In this document: positions 1-11,232 of the stretch, in pieces
Numbering within the stretch: position 1 is the first letter of the stretch
Layout: each line of letters begins with the position of its first letter
From: Pseudomonas subflava
GTDB lineage: Bacteria > Pseudomonadota > Gammaproteobacteria > Pseudomonadales > Pseudomonadaceae
Direction of reading: 5' to 3'
Assembly: GCF_023823685.1 (NCBI RefSeq)
Contig: NZ_JAMXBF010000001.1
Location: 558,001 to 622,000, forward strand
DNA: 64,000 nucleotides
The notes under the pieces: model-generated
What the model saw: the letters and a program-made list of their open reading frames with translations, nothing else
Told to the model about the DNA's origin: nothing
Databases searched by the model: none
Translations under genes and position numbers: made by a program

Positions 1-2
1 AA

Positions 3-1172
3 GAGACCATCGACTATTTCCGCAGCCAGGCCGAGGCCAACTGGATCACCCAGCAGCAGCCGGAGATCTGGGCGCGTACGCACAAGTTTCTGCTGCTCTC
101 GGGCTTCCTCACCCATCGCCTCTGCGGCCGCTTCGCCGACTCGGTGGGCAGCTGCGTGGCCTACCTGCCGTTCGACTACAAGCGCCTGTGCTGGGCCAAA
201 CCCAGCGACTGGAAGTGGCAGGCCATCCCGGTGCGCCCGGACATGCTGCCGGAGCTGGTCAAGCCGGGTGAGCGCATCGGCAGCATCAGTGCCGAGGCCA
301 GCCGGCACACGGGCATCCCCGAGGGCCTGCCGCTGATCGCCGCCGCCTCCGACAAGGCCTGCGAGGTGATCGGCGCCGGCGGCGTGGAGCCGAGCACCGC
401 GTGCCTGTCCTACGGCACCACGGCGACCATCAACACCACGCGCGCCAAGTATCTGGAGACCATCCCGCTGATCCCGCCGTACCCGGCGGCGATTCCCGAC
501 CACTACAACACCGAGGTCATGGTGTTCCGCGGTTTCTGGATGGTCAGCTGGTTCAAGGAGCAGTTCGGCCATGCCGAGCGTCAGCGCGGCCTGGAGCTGG
601 GGGTGGCCGCCGAGACCCTGTTCGACGAACTGGTGGAGGGTGTGCCGCCGGGCTCCATGGGCCTGATGCTGCAGCCGTTCTGGTCGCCGGGCATCCGCGA
701 GCCCGGGCTGGAGGCCAAGGGCTCGATCATCGGTTTTGGCGACGTGCATACCCGCGCGCACCTGTACCGCGCGATTCTCGAGGGCCTGGCCTACGCCCTG
801 CGCCAGGGCAAGGAACGCATCGAGAAGCGCTCCGGCACGCGCATCCAGCGCCTGCGCATTTCAGGCGGCGGCTCGCAGAGCGACGCGGCCATGCAGCTGA
901 CCGCCGATATCTTCAACCTGCCGGCCGAGCGCCCGCACCTATACGAGGCCTCCGGCCTGGGCGCGGCCATCGACTGCGCTGTCGGCCTCGGCCTGCACCC
1001 GGACTTCCCCACGGCCATTGCCGCCATGACTCGCGTCGGCAAGGTGTTCCAGCCCAACCCGCAGGCGGTGGCGGTGTACGAGCGCCTGTACCGCGAGGTC
1101 TACCTGCGCATGTACCGGCAGCTCAAGCCGCTGTACGGCAGCATTCGCGAGATCACCGGCTACCCGGCCTAG
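3..1172 (+). CDS. FGGY-family carbohydrate kinase, 5'-truncated by the window edge
   Basis: The reading frame is already open at the first complete codon (base 3) and ends at TAG 1170-1172, so about 389 C-terminal residues are visible and the true start lies outside. FGGY kinases phosphorylate sugars or polyols with ATP in the cytoplasm. The visible part includes the glycine-rich ATP-binding segment of the second actin-like domain (SYGTTATINT) and the C-terminal RISGGGSQSD motif followed by the ASGLGAAIDCA helix. I recall a probable carbohydrate kinase beside the lipid kinase in P. aeruginosa (PA3024). The substrate cannot be read from the sequence. Family is confident, specificity unknown. 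Confidence 0.85.
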   Translation, partial: ETIDYFRSQAEANWITQQQPEIWARTHKFLLLSGFLTHRLCGRFADSVGSCVAYLPFDYKRLCWAKPSDWKWQAIPVRPDMLPELVKPGERIGSISAEASRHTGIPEGLPLIAAASDKACEVIGAGGVEPSTACLSYGTTATINTTRAKYLETIPLIPPYPAAIPDHYNTEVMVFRGFWMVSWFKEQFGHAERQRGLELGVAAETLFDELVEGVPPGSMGLMLQPFWSPGIREPGLEAKGSIIGFGDVHTRAHLYRAILEGLAYALRQGKERIEKRSGTRIQRLRISGGGSQSDAAMQLTADIFNLPAERPHLYEASGLGAAIDCAVGLGLHPDFPTAIAAMTRVGKVFQPNPQAVAVYERLYREVYLRMYRQLKPLYGSIREITGYPA

Positions 1173-1257
1173 CCGGGCAAGCGCAGCGGTAGCCGGCACT
1201 TTCACGTGTTGTCCGCGGTCTGCTGTACTCGGATGAACCGCCGAGGGAGAGCGATCC

Positions 1258-2154
1258 GTGAGCGAGCAAAGGGCACTGCTGATCCTGCATGGCAAGCAGG
1301 CGCAGAACGAGGAGGTGCGCGCCGCCGTGGCAGCCTGGCGCGAGGCGGGTTGGGACTTGGGCGTGCGCCTGACCTGGGAAGGCGGCGACGCGGCGCGGCT
1401 GGTGGACGAGGCGCTGGCCGCCGGCTATCCGACATTGATCGCCGGCGGTGGCGACGGCACCCTGCGCGAGGTGGCCGAGGCCCTGGCGCTGGCCGGTGGC
1501 ACGGCCAGCCTGGCATTGCTGCCGCTGGGCACCGCCAACGACTTCGCCCGCGCCGCCGGCATTCCGTTGGCACCGGCCGAGGCGCTGTCCCTGCTGGGGA
1601 TCGAGGCGCGGTCGATCGATCTGGGCGAGGTCGACGGCCAGCTGTTCCTCAACATGGCCACCGGCGGTTTCGGCTCCAAAGTCACGGCCAATACCCCGGA
1701 AGAACTCAAGAGCCTGCTCGGCGGCGCCGCCTATTTTCTCACCGGCCTGCGTCGTTTCTCCGAGGTGCGTTCGGCCTTCGGCCGCTTCCGCGGGCCGGAC
1801 TTCAGTTGGGAAGGGGATTTCCTCGCTCTGGGCATCGGCAACGGACGCCAGGCCGGCGGCGGCCATGTGATGTGTCCGCAGGCCTGTATCGACGACGGCC
1901 TGCTGGACATCTGCATCGTGCCGGCCTCGCAGGACCTGGTCGGCACCCTCGGCACTCTGCTGTCGGGTGGCATTCTCGGTCTCGAGGCGGTGTCGGTCAG
2001 CGCGCGCCTGCCGTGGCTGGAGGTGGAGGCGCCCGAGGGGCTGGATATCAACCTCGATGGCGAGCCGCTGGAAGGGCACCGCCTGCGCTTCGCCGCCCGC
2101 CCGGGCGCTCTGCGCCTGCACCTGCCGAACATCTCGCCGCTGCTCGGCGGCTAG
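1258..2154 (+). CDS. yegS: YegS/DgkA-type lipid kinase (diacylglycerol kinase catalytic domain)
   Basis: This is a 298-residue protein with a GTG start preceded by GGGAGAG. The N-terminal catalytic domain carries the family GGGDGT nucleotide-binding motif (about residues 63-68) and the LPLGTANDFAR motif (about 90-100). A C-terminal beta-sandwich ends in INLDGEPLEG. Family members phosphorylate diacylglycerol or related lipids at the membrane face using ATP and Mg2+. The stop overlaps by 4 bases the stop of the convergent response-regulator gene. It follows the sugar kinase by 85 bases and could be co-transcribed with it. The exact lipid substrate is unknown. Confidence 0.9.
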   Translation: MSEQRALLILHGKQAQNEEVRAAVAAWREAGWDLGVRLTWEGGDAARLVDEALAAGYPTLIAGGGDGTLREVAEALALAGGTASLALLPLGTANDFARAAGIPLAPAEALSLLGIEARSIDLGEVDGQLFLNMATGGFGSKVTANTPEELKSLLGGAAYFLTGLRRFSEVRSAFGRFRGPDFSWEGDFLALGIGNGRQAGGGHVMCPQACIDDGLLDICIVPASQDLVGTLGTLLSGGILGLEAVSVSARLPWLEVEAPEGLDINLDGEPLEGHRLRFAARPGALRLHLPNISPLLGG

Positions 2155-2795
2155 TCGTCGGTGCTGATGATCCCCTCGCGCAGGGCGTAGAGCACCAAGC
2201 CGGGCACGTCGTGGATGTCGAGGCGCTTCATGATCTGCGCGCGATGGGCCTCCACCGTCTTCACGCTGAGGCCCAGGCCGTCGGCGATGGCGCGGGTCGA
2301 GGCGCCGCGGGTGATCAGCCGGAGAATCTCCACCTGCCGCTGGGTCAGCTCGTGGTCCGCCCGGGCGTTTTCGTTGGACAGGGCCTGCTCGATCACCGGC
2401 TGGGCGATGGCCGAGCTCAGATAGCGCTCGCCACGGTCGATGGCGCGCAGGGCCAGCGGCAGCTCGACCATCGCCGCATCCTTCAGCAGGTAGCCCTGGG
2501 CACCGCGGCGCAGCGCGTCCAGCACCACGCCGGCCTCGCTGTGCATGGACAGCATCAGCACCTTGCTGGTCGGTGCCACCTCGGCCAGGGGCTGCAGCGC
2601 CTCCAGGCCGCTGACGTCCTTCATCGAGATGTCCAGCAGGATGATGTCCGGCTTCAGTTCGCGGGCCTTCTCGACCACCTGCTGGCCGTCCTCGGCCTCG
2701 CCGACGATCTCGAAGTCGGGCAGGTCGTCGACCATGGCGCGGACGCCGACGCGGATCAGGGCATGATCGTCGGCGAGCAGCAGGCGGCGACTCAT
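2151..2795 (-). CDS. NarL/LuxR-type response regulator
   Basis: This 214-residue two-domain regulator has an N-terminal receiver with the acidic pair in LLADDH, phospho-acceptor Asp in LLDIS and Lys in LLKDA, and a C-terminal LuxR HTH (LTQRQVEILRLITRG ... LSVKTVEAHRAQIMKRL). An ATG six bases upstream is possible, but AGGAG abuts that codon and sits six bases from the one chosen. It is the last gene on the leftward strand of the chemosensory array, 155 bases after cheB, and no histidine kinase lies beside it. Whether CheA phosphorylates it is inference. It could equally be an independent regulator. Confidence 0.88.
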   Translation of the reverse strand: MSRRLLLADDHALIRVGVRAMVDDLPDFEIVGEAEDGQQVVEKARELKPDIILLDISMKDVSGLEALQPLAEVAPTSKVLMLSMHSEAGVVLDALRRGAQGYLLKDAAMVELPLALRAIDRGERYLSSAIAQPVIEQALSNENARADHELTQRQVEILRLITRGASTRAIADGLGLSVKTVEAHRAQIMKRLDIHDVPGLVLYALREGIISTDD

Positions 2796-2950
2796 CGCCA
2801 TCTCCTGGCGTGTGGTGCGGGGCAGTCGGCGCAGGGCGCAAAGGCGTGCATCTCTGGTTCCCTCCCGTCGGCCCCGATTCCGAACACGCGTAGCCGTTGG
2901 CCACGCCGGGGCGAGTGGTAGCGGTTTCAGCTAGGGAGTCGTCCGAACGG

Positions 2951-4030
2951 TCAAGGTTCGCCCGAAGCGACCTGCGGTCGTGCCCGGCCGTACTGGACGA
3001 TCAGCGACGGCAGGTACTGCAGCGCTTCGCTGCTCTGCGCCGCGCCCAGGCGCAGGGCTTCCTTGGGCATGCCGAACACCACGCAGCTGGCCTCGTCCTG
3101 GGCCACGGTGCGCGCGCCGGCCTCGCGCATCGCCAGCAGGCCGCGGGCGCCGTCGTCGCCCATGCCGGTCATGATGATGCCCAGGGCGTTGTGCCCGGCA
3201 TGGCGCGCCACGGAGCGGAACAGCACGTCCACCGACGGCTTGTGGCGGTTCACCGGCGGGCCGTCGAGCACCTCGACCAGGTACTGCGCGCCGCTGCGCT
3301 TGAGCTGCATGTGCCGCCCGCCCGGCGCCACCAGCGCCAGGCCGGAACGCACCCGGTCCATGTGCCGCGCCTCGCGCACCTCGATGCGGCACACGCTGTC
3401 CAGGCGCTGGGCGAAGGCGGCGGTGAACTTCTCCGGCATGTGCTGGACGATGACGATGCCGGGACAGTCCTCCGGCAGCTGGCGCAGCAGCACTTCCAGC
3501 GCCTGGGTGCCGCCGGTGGAGGTGCCCAGGGCCACCACCCGGTCGGTGGTGGCGAAGCCCATGGGCGCGGCCGGCTTCGCCTCCCTGGCCGGTGTGGTGG
3601 CCGCCGGCGCGGCGGCGCGCGGCATGGCGTGCGGCTGGCTGCGGGCGGCGGTCTCGATCTGCTTGATCAGGTCGCCGGAGATCTGCTGCAGGCTGTCCTT
3701 CAGGCCCAGGCGCGCCTTGGTGAACACGCCCACGGCGCCGGCAGCCAGGGCCTCGAGGGTCACGTCGGCACCCGCCTCGGTGAGGGTCGAGCAGATGATC
3801 GCCGGGGTCGGGCGCTCGGCCATGATCTTGCGCAGGAAGGTGATGCCATCCATGCGCGGCATCTCCACGTCCAGCACCAGCACGTCGGGCCATTCCCGGC
3901 GCATCTTCTCAAGGGCGAACAACGGGTCGGCGGCCTGGCCGATGACGTGGATGCCCGGATGCTTGTCGAGACAGGCGGTCAGCACCTGGCGGACCAGGGC
4001 CGAGTCGTCGACGATGAAGACCTTGATCAT
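2951..4030 (-). CDS. cheB: Chemotaxis response regulator / protein-glutamate methylesterase CheB
   Basis: This 359-residue protein removes methyl groups from MCP glutamates and deamidates glutamines. The receiver domain (1-120) has Asp8, Asp9, phospho-acceptor Asp54 and Lys105. An Ala/Pro-rich linker (130-160) leads to the methylesterase domain with the catalytic triad Ser171 (GTSTGG), His197 (VQHMP) and Asp293 (TGMGDDG). The start is the ATG beginning MIKVFIVDD, seven bases after the cheR stop, so the two are translated as a unit. Opposing CheR, it sets adaptation of this chemosensory array. No cheD is present nearby. Confidence 0.95.
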   Translation of the reverse strand: MIKVFIVDDSALVRQVLTACLDKHPGIHVIGQAADPLFALEKMRREWPDVLVLDVEMPRMDGITFLRKIMAERPTPAIICSTLTEAGADVTLEALAAGAVGVFTKARLGLKDSLQQISGDLIKQIETAARSQPHAMPRAAAPAATTPAREAKPAAPMGFATTDRVVALGTSTGGTQALEVLLRQLPEDCPGIVIVQHMPEKFTAAFAQRLDSVCRIEVREARHMDRVRSGLALVAPGGRHMQLKRSGAQYLVEVLDGPPVNRHKPSVDVLFRSVARHAGHNALGIIMTGMGDDGARGLLAMREAGARTVAQDEASCVVFGMPKEALRLGAAQSSEALQYLPSLIVQYGRARPQVASGEP

Positions 4031-4037
4031 GACGACC

Positions 4038-4850
4038 TCATTGGCGTTCGAACACGGAAGGGCGCAGCGCCCGCAGCGGCAGGTCGAAACCGTGCAGGCT
4101 CTCGGCGTGGCCGATGAACAGCAGGCCGCCCGGGCGCAGGCGTCCAATCAGGCGCTGGACGATGGCGCGCTTGTCCGGTGCCGCGAAATAGATCAGCACG
4201 TTGCGCAGGAAGATGACGTTGAACGGGCCGACTTCCGAGGGCAGATCGCGCATCAGGTTGAGCTCGGCGAAGGCCACACGGTGACGCAGCGGCTGGCCGA
4301 TGCGGAAGTTGCCGGCATGTTCGTTGACGCCCCGCAGGCAGTGGCGTTGCAGCCAGCCACTGGGGAATTGCGCGGCCTGCTCCAACGGGTAGATGGCCTG
4401 ACGCGCCCGATCCAGCACCCGCAGGCTGAGGTCGCTGGCGAAGATCGACCAATGCTGGGTGCGCGCCCGCTCGGCCAGGGTCATGGCCATGCTGTAGGCC
4501 TCCTCACCGGACGAGCTGGCGGCGCTCCACAGGTGTAACGGCCCGCGCTGGGCGGCGACCCAGTCGCCGAGGAAATGAAAATGCTGGGGCTCGCGGAAGA
4601 AGTAGGTCTCGTTGGTGGTCAGCAGGTCGATCACCAGGCGGCGCTCGTCCTCGTTGGCCGGTTGGCGCAGGAAACTGACGTACTCGTAGAAGTCGCCCTG
4701 GTCCAAGGCTCGCAGGCGCGACATCAGGCGCCCGGCCACCAGGGTGCGCTTACTGTCGGCCATGTGGATGCCGGACACCTCCAGCATCATCTGCTGGAGG
4801 TAGCGGAACTCGCCGTCGGAGAGCTTGGGCAGGTGCGGGTGGGCCATCAT
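4038..4850 (-). CDS. cheR: Chemotaxis protein methyltransferase CheR
   Basis: This 270-residue S-adenosylmethionine-dependent methyltransferase methylates glutamates of chemoreceptors. The N-terminal helical domain is followed by [10 protein letters not shown] (78-87), the SAM-binding [13 protein letters not shown] (108-120) and RNVLIYF (216-222), all diagnostic of CheR. The start ATG overlaps the cheW stop as ATGA (a second in-frame ATG follows at once), indicating translational coupling. Neither MCP of the array ends in a CheR-tethering WxxF pentapeptide, so docking would be directly on the methylation helices. There is no C-terminal TPR extension. Confidence 0.95.
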   Translation of the reverse strand: MMAHPHLPKLSDGEFRYLQQMMLEVSGIHMADSKRTLVAGRLMSRLRALDQGDFYEYVSFLRQPANEDERRLVIDLLTTNETYFFREPQHFHFLGDWVAAQRGPLHLWSAASSSGEEAYSMAMTLAERARTQHWSIFASDLSLRVLDRARQAIYPLEQAAQFPSGWLQRHCLRGVNEHAGNFRIGQPLRHRVAFAELNLMRDLPSEVGPFNVIFLRNVLIYFAAPDKRAIVQRLIGRLRPGGLLFIGHAESLHGFDLPLRALRPSVFERQ

Positions 4851-5362
4851 CCCGCCTGTTGCATCAGGCTCAACTGGCGGATGTCGTCCAGCGACAGCAC
4901 CCGGCGCACGTCGAGGATGATGGTGAAGCCGCTTTCGTCGCGGGCCATGCCGGCGATGAAGTCGGTGCGGATGCCGGTGCCGAAGGGCGGCGCCTGCTCC
5001 ACGTCGCGCGGGTCGATGTCGAGCACCGCGTCGACCGCGTCCACCACCAGGCCGATGCGCTGGGCCTGGCCGTTGCCGTCCAGTTCCAGCTCGATGATGA
5101 CGATGCAGGTGCGCTTGCCCGGCGTCGTCAGCTCGAAGCCGAAGCGCGCCGCCAGGTCGAGCACAGGTACCACGTTGCCGCGCAGGTTGATCACGCCGTG
5201 GATGAAGCTGGGCATCATCGGCACGGCCGTGACCTGGCCGTACTCGATGATCTCGCGCACCAGCTCGATCGGCAGCGCGTAGCGCGCCTGGCGTACGCGG
5301 AAGGAGAGGTGCTGCACGCTGTCTTCGAGCGCGTCGCCGGGAACGGGGTTGATGGCGTTCAT
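4847..5362 (-). CDS. cheW: Chemotaxis coupling protein CheW
   Basis: This 171-residue single CheW-domain adaptor links the receptor signalling tip to CheA. Typical blocks are visible: the first beta strands (HLSFRVRQARYALPIELVREII), the conserved INLRGNVVPVLDL segment around residues 62-75, and IGLVVDAVDAVLDI. It lies 11 bases after the upstream MCP stop and overlaps cheR by four bases. Its position between a dedicated MCP and cheR is normal for self-contained chemosensory operons. Confidence 0.95.
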   Translation of the reverse strand: MNAINPVPGDALEDSVQHLSFRVRQARYALPIELVREIIEYGQVTAVPMMPSFIHGVINLRGNVVPVLDLAARFGFELTTPGKRTCIVIIELELDGNGQAQRIGLVVDAVDAVLDIDPRDVEQAPPFGTGIRTDFIAGMARDESGFTIILDVRRVLSLDDIRQLSLMQQAG

Positions 5363-5373
5363 GCGCGGCTCCG

Positions 5374-7014
5374 TCAGTTGAAGCTGACGAACTGGCCGTC
5401 GTCCGCCACCGGTGGCTGCGGCCGGCGTTCCGGGCGGCGCAATTCGCGCAGGTTGTTCGAGCGCGGCGGCTCGGCGCGGCGCACCGCCGCACCGGCCTGC
5501 TGGGCACTGAGGCGGAAGTAGCCGATCAGCTCCAGCAGCTGCCCGGCCTGAGAGTTCATCTCCTCGGCGGTGGCCGCTAGCTCCTCGGAGGCCGAGGCGT
5601 TTTGCTGGGTGATCTGGTTCATCTGGCCCATGGCGATATTGATCTGCGAGGCGCCGCTGCTCTGTTCCTGGGAGGCGGCGGTGATTTCCTGGACCAGGTC
5701 GGAGGTCTTCTGGATGTTCGGCACGATCTCGTCGAGCAGCGCGCCGGCCTGCTCGGCCAGCTGCACGCTGCTGCCGGCCACGCCGCCGATCTCCTGGGCG
5801 GCGACCTGGCTGCGCTCGGCCAGCTTGCGCACCTCGGCGGCGACCACGGCGAAGCCCTTGCCGTGGTCGCCGGCACGGGCGGCCTCGATGGCGGCGTTGA
5901 GGGCGAGCAGATTGGTCTGGTAGGCGATGTCGTCGATGATGCCGATCTTGTCGGCGATCTGCTTCATGGCCTGGACCATCTCGCGCACCGCGCGGCCGCC
6001 CTCGACGGCATCGTTCGCCGCCTTGCCGGCGATGCCATCGGTGACCCGCGCGCTGTCGGTGTTCTGCGCGATGGAGGCGGACATCTGCTCGACCGAGGCG
6101 GTGGTCTCCTCGACACTGGCGGCCTGCTCGGTGGCGGCCTGGCTCAGCGACTGCGACGTGGCGCTGACTTCCTCGGAGGCCGAGGACAACGAGTCGGCTG
6201 CGCTACGCACGTCGGCCATGACGCTGCGCAGACGCTCGGTCATGTGTTGCATGGACGCCAGCAGTCGTCCGGTCTCGTCGCGGCTGTCGGCCTCTACGGT
6301 CACGGTCAGATCACCTTCGGCCAGGCTGTCCGCCACGGACACGGCACGTCCCAGCGGACGCGTAATGGAGCGGGTCACCGCCATGCCGATGGCGAAGCCG
6401 AGGGCGGCGGCGATCGCGATCAGCACGATCATCTGGGTGCGCGACCCGGTGTAGATGCCACCGATGGCTTCGTTGGCTTCCTTGGCACGGGTCTTCTTCT
6501 GCGCCACCAGCTCACCGATGGTGGCGTCCGCGGCGTTGCCATGGGCGCGCAGCTGCGGCATCAGCGCGCTGAAGGCGCCTCCCTGGGCCAGCGGCTCGTG
6601 CTGGTTGGCCTCGAGCATCTGCAGCGCGATCTTCTCGTATTCGGCGAGCTGGGACTCGAGCGCCGCCAGCTTGGCCACCGACTCCTCGCTGTCGAAGCTG
6701 TCGCGGGCGGCGTCGATGTTCTGGTGCATGGTTCGGATCGCCTCCTGTACCAGGGCGGCGGAACTTTCACGCTCCTGCTGCGAGGTGGCGAGCAGGTTGC
6801 TGCGCAGGTGGCGGCCCAGGTAGATGAGGTCGATGTTGGCGCTCATCATGTTTTCCAGGGCGCGCATCTCCCGGTCGTACATACGATCGGACAGATCGTT
6901 GACGCGCGCCAGGTTGATGATGCCCAGGGCACCCACCAGGGCGGTGAGGAGCACCACCAGGGTGAAGCCGGCGATCAGCCGTACGCCGATCTTCATGTTG
7001 CGTATGAATTGCAT
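5374..7014 (-). CDS. Methyl-accepting chemotaxis protein with 4-helix-bundle periplasmic domain
   Basis: This is a 546-residue classic chemoreceptor. An N-terminal membrane segment (about 11-33), a helical periplasmic ligand domain of the 4HB_MCP type (about 35-190), a second membrane segment (about 194-213), HAMP (about 214-266) and a long cytoplasmic signalling helix pair can be followed in order. The hairpin tip is the near-invariant [18 protein letters not shown]. The C-terminus has a Pro/Arg-rich tail ending QFVSFN and lacks a WxxF CheR tether. An alternative ATG six codons in gives MKIGVRL. It lies 10 bases after cheA, so it is the dedicated receptor of this array. The ligand is unknown. 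Confidence 0.93.
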   Translation of the reverse strand: MQFIRNMKIGVRLIAGFTLVVLLTALVGALGIINLARVNDLSDRMYDREMRALENMMSANIDLIYLGRHLRSNLLATSQQERESSAALVQEAIRTMHQNIDAARDSFDSEESVAKLAALESQLAEYEKIALQMLEANQHEPLAQGGAFSALMPQLRAHGNAADATIGELVAQKKTRAKEANEAIGGIYTGSRTQMIVLIAIAAALGFAIGMAVTRSITRPLGRAVSVADSLAEGDLTVTVEADSRDETGRLLASMQHMTERLRSVMADVRSAADSLSSASEEVSATSQSLSQAATEQAASVEETTASVEQMSASIAQNTDSARVTDGIAGKAANDAVEGGRAVREMVQAMKQIADKIGIIDDIAYQTNLLALNAAIEAARAGDHGKGFAVVAAEVRKLAERSQVAAQEIGGVAGSSVQLAEQAGALLDEIVPNIQKTSDLVQEITAASQEQSSGASQINIAMGQMNQITQQNASASEELAATAEEMNSQAGQLLELIGYFRLSAQQAGAAVRRAEPPRSNNLRELRRPERRPQPPVADDGQFVSFN

Positions 7015-7023
7015 GGTGGACTC

Positions 7024-9220
<2,197 letters not shown>

Positions 9221-9231
<11 letters not shown>

Positions 9232-9535
9232 GGGCATCTCCGCCGGGCAGCAGCTCGTTCAGCCGCAGCAGCGCCAGCAGCTCGCGCACCCTGTCACCGG
9301 CCCGGTTCAGCTGCAGGGCGCCGCCGGCCTCGCGCACATGGCGCTGGGCGGCCAGCAGCAGCTGTGCGCCGGCGCTGTCGAGTTCGTCGACGGCGCCCAG
9401 GTCCAGCTGCCAGTCGCCATCGCGCGCGCCGGCGAAGGCGGCGCGCAGCGCTTCGCGGGCCTCGGCCACCTCGTAGATGGTCAGGCTGCCGGTCAGGTCC
9501 AGGCGCAGGGGCGCGGGTTGCTGGAACTCGATCAT
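9221..9535 (-). CDS. STAS-domain protein (anti-sigma-factor-antagonist-like)
   Basis: This is a 104-residue single STAS domain. The segment DLGAVDELDSAGAQLLLAA matches the SpoIIAA-type phosphorylation loop, and Ser54 in DSAG corresponds to the serine phosphorylated in SpoIIAA. It starts one base after the cheY stop and overlaps the 5' end of cheA, so it is part of the same translation unit. STAS proteins usually bind an anti-sigma or serine kinase partner. None is encoded here, so its partner may be CheA, CheY or a distant protein. That is inference. Confidence 0.88.
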
Positions 9536-9536
9536 C

Positions 9537-9902
9537 TCAGCTGGCCAGTTTCTCGACCGCGGAGAGCAGCTGCTGGGGCTGGAACGGCTTGACGATCCAG
9601 GCCTTGGCACCGGCGGCCTGGCCCTCGGCCTTCTTGCTCTGCTCGTTTTCGGTGGTGAGCATGACGATGGGGGTGAAGCGGTATTCGTTGCGCGCCTTGA
9701 GCGCCTTGACCAGGCCGATACCGTCGAGGTTGGGCATGTTCACGTCGCTGATGATCAGGTTGATCTTCTGCCCGGTGAGCTTGTTCAGGGCGTCGCGGCC
9801 GTCGACCGCCTCGATGACCTGATGGCCGGCGCCGGTGAGGGTCATCTTCACCAGCTGGCGCATGGACAGGGAGTCGTCGACGATCAGGATGGTCTTGCTC
9901 AT
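9537..9902 (-). CDS. cheY: CheY-type single-domain response regulator
   Basis: This is a 121-residue receiver-only protein. Asp9-Asp10 (LIVDDS), phospho-acceptor Asp53 (ISDVNMPNLDG), Thr83/Thr84 and Lys105 (IVKPF) are all in place. There is no output domain, so it acts by protein contact after phosphorylation by CheA. It is encoded directly after an MCP-like protein with a CheZ-like tail (gap 11 bases) and one base before the STAS gene, which suggests that these are its closest partners. Confidence 0.95.
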   Translation of the reverse strand: MSKTILIVDDSLSMRQLVKMTLTGAGHQVIEAVDGRDALNKLTGQKINLIISDVNMPNLDGIGLVKALKARNEYRFTPIVMLTTENEQSKKAEGQAAGAKAWIVKPFQPQQLLSAVEKLAS

Positions 9903-9913
9903 GGGTGGTTCTC

Positions 9914-11029
9914 TCAGAAAAAGGTGATGTCGTCCTGCCGGGCGCTGGCGCCGCGGCGTCCCTGGCGTTCCTCGGCGGTGGTGAACTGGCGGCGCAGGTC
10001 GGCCAGCCAGCGCTCCGGCTGCAGGTCGGGGTGCGGCTGGTCGGTGGCCTGGCGCAGGCGGTCGAGGTCGATCTGCAGGTGGTCGAGCATCTGGTCGGCG
10101 CGGTCCTGGAACTGCAGCCCGACGACGATTTCCTGGATGTCCGCCTGGGTCACCCGCATGTCCTGCTGCAGCTGGCGGGTGGTCTCGGTGAGTTCATCGA
10201 GGCTGCCGGACAGGCCCTGCATCAGCTCGCCCGTGACCTGGTCGAGGTAGCGCAGGTTGCTTTCCTCGCTGCCGGACATCTCCTCCGCGGCGGTGACGGT
10301 GCCGCGGATCGCGCCGTTGATCTCGCCGACTTTCTCGACCATGCGCTGGCCGGTCTCGGCCGACAGGCTGGAGAGCTTGCGCACCTCGTCGGCCACCACC
10401 GAGAAGCCGCGGCCATATTCGCCGGCACGGGCGGCCTCGATGGCGGCGTTGAGGGCGAGCAGGTTGGTCTGGCTGGCGATGTCCTGCACGTGCTTGGACA
10501 TGGTCTGCAGCTCGCTGGCGTACTGGTTCAGGTTGCCGATGGTGGCGAGCAACTGGCGCTTGCGCTCGCTGGCGGCGTGGAAGGCCGCGGCCACTTCGTC
10601 GAGCTTCTGATTGGCGCTGCGCAGGCCCTCGGTGATGCCACCGCCGCCGATCACGCTCTCGGAGTGGCCGAGGGTGTGTTCCAGGCGCTGGCTGAGGCTG
10701 GCGAAGCGTTCGAACAGGCGGCCGATGTTCTCCTGCAGGATGTGACGGACCTGGCCCAGGTTCTCCGCCCAGGCCGGTAGCACGGCCTGGAGCAACGGCG
10801 GATAGGCCGGTGCTTCGACCAGCGCGGGCGTGGCGGCGGGCAGGACGGTTTCGGCCGGGCGCTTGCCTGGGCGCAGGGCCAGCGCGGCGCCGGTGCCGAG
10901 CAGCAGGCCGGCGACGGAAATCCAGAGCTGGTTGGCGGCGGTGCCGGCGGCGGCGAGCAGCAGGCCGAGCCAGAGGAGGCAGTAGACGAGCACGGGGCGG
11001 AGTCTCGGACGGTCGAATGATGCCGCCAC
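9914..11029 (-). CDS. Short membrane MCP-like protein with CheZ-like C-terminal motif
   Basis: This is a 371-residue protein. Two adjacent membrane helices (about 13-31 and 35-52) are joined by a minimal loop, so there is no periplasmic sensor and no HAMP. A short coiled-coil signalling region follows with the MCP tip [19 protein letters not shown] (186-204) and [10 protein letters not shown]. After it comes a helix containing FQDRADQ (307-313), which resembles the CheZ active-site pattern FQDxxxQ, and the protein ends in DDITFF, recalling the CheY-binding end of CheZ. The start is a GTG without a good ribosome site and remains uncertain. It is the first gene of the leftward array. Confidence 0.85.
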   Translation of the reverse strand: MAASFDRPRLRPVLVYCLLWLGLLLAAAGTAANQLWISVAGLLLGTGAALALRPGKRPAETVLPAATPALVEAPAYPPLLQAVLPAWAENLGQVRHILQENIGRLFERFASLSQRLEHTLGHSESVIGGGGITEGLRSANQKLDEVAAAFHAASERKRQLLATIGNLNQYASELQTMSKHVQDIASQTNLLALNAAIEAARAGEYGRGFSVVADEVRKLSSLSAETGQRMVEKVGEINGAIRGTVTAAEEMSGSEESNLRYLDQVTGELMQGLSGSLDELTETTRQLQQDMRVTQADIQEIVVGLQFQDRADQMLDHLQIDLDRLRQATDQPHPDLQPERWLADLRRQFTTAEERQGRRGASARQDDITFF

Positions 11030-11232
11030 GATAGGCGCGCGCCGCCTCTCGCTGAATCGGGGCGCCCCCTAGGGGTCCTAGGGGATGCCCCGGTGGCCGC
11101 GGCTGGCGCGGGTGGCCGGGCGCTGGCATGATGGCCTTCGGCCGCCTTCAGTCCGGGCGTCGGCGGCCGATATCTGAACTCAGGCCTCGCGCATCACTGG
11201 GCTAGACTCGAAAGACACGACAGGAGCTCGCA
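11030..11232. promoter_or_regulatory. Divergent control region of the chemosensory array and cheV
   Basis: Two direct copies of CCTAGGGG lie at 11068-11075 and 11077-11084, nine bases apart. The first forms part of the perfect palindrome CCCCTAGGGG (11066-11075). Nearer cheV, TTCAGTCC (11147-11154), an 11-base spacer and GCCGATAT (11166-11173) resemble a flagellar sigma-28 (FliA) promoter. The cheV ribosome site is AGGAG at 11223-11227. Regulators are inferred, not shown. Confidence 0.45.

Noticed and set aside
5374..5400. A CheR-tethering C-terminal pentapeptide on the MCP of the array
   Set aside because: The protein ends QFVSFN and lacks the tryptophan of the WxxF type tether.
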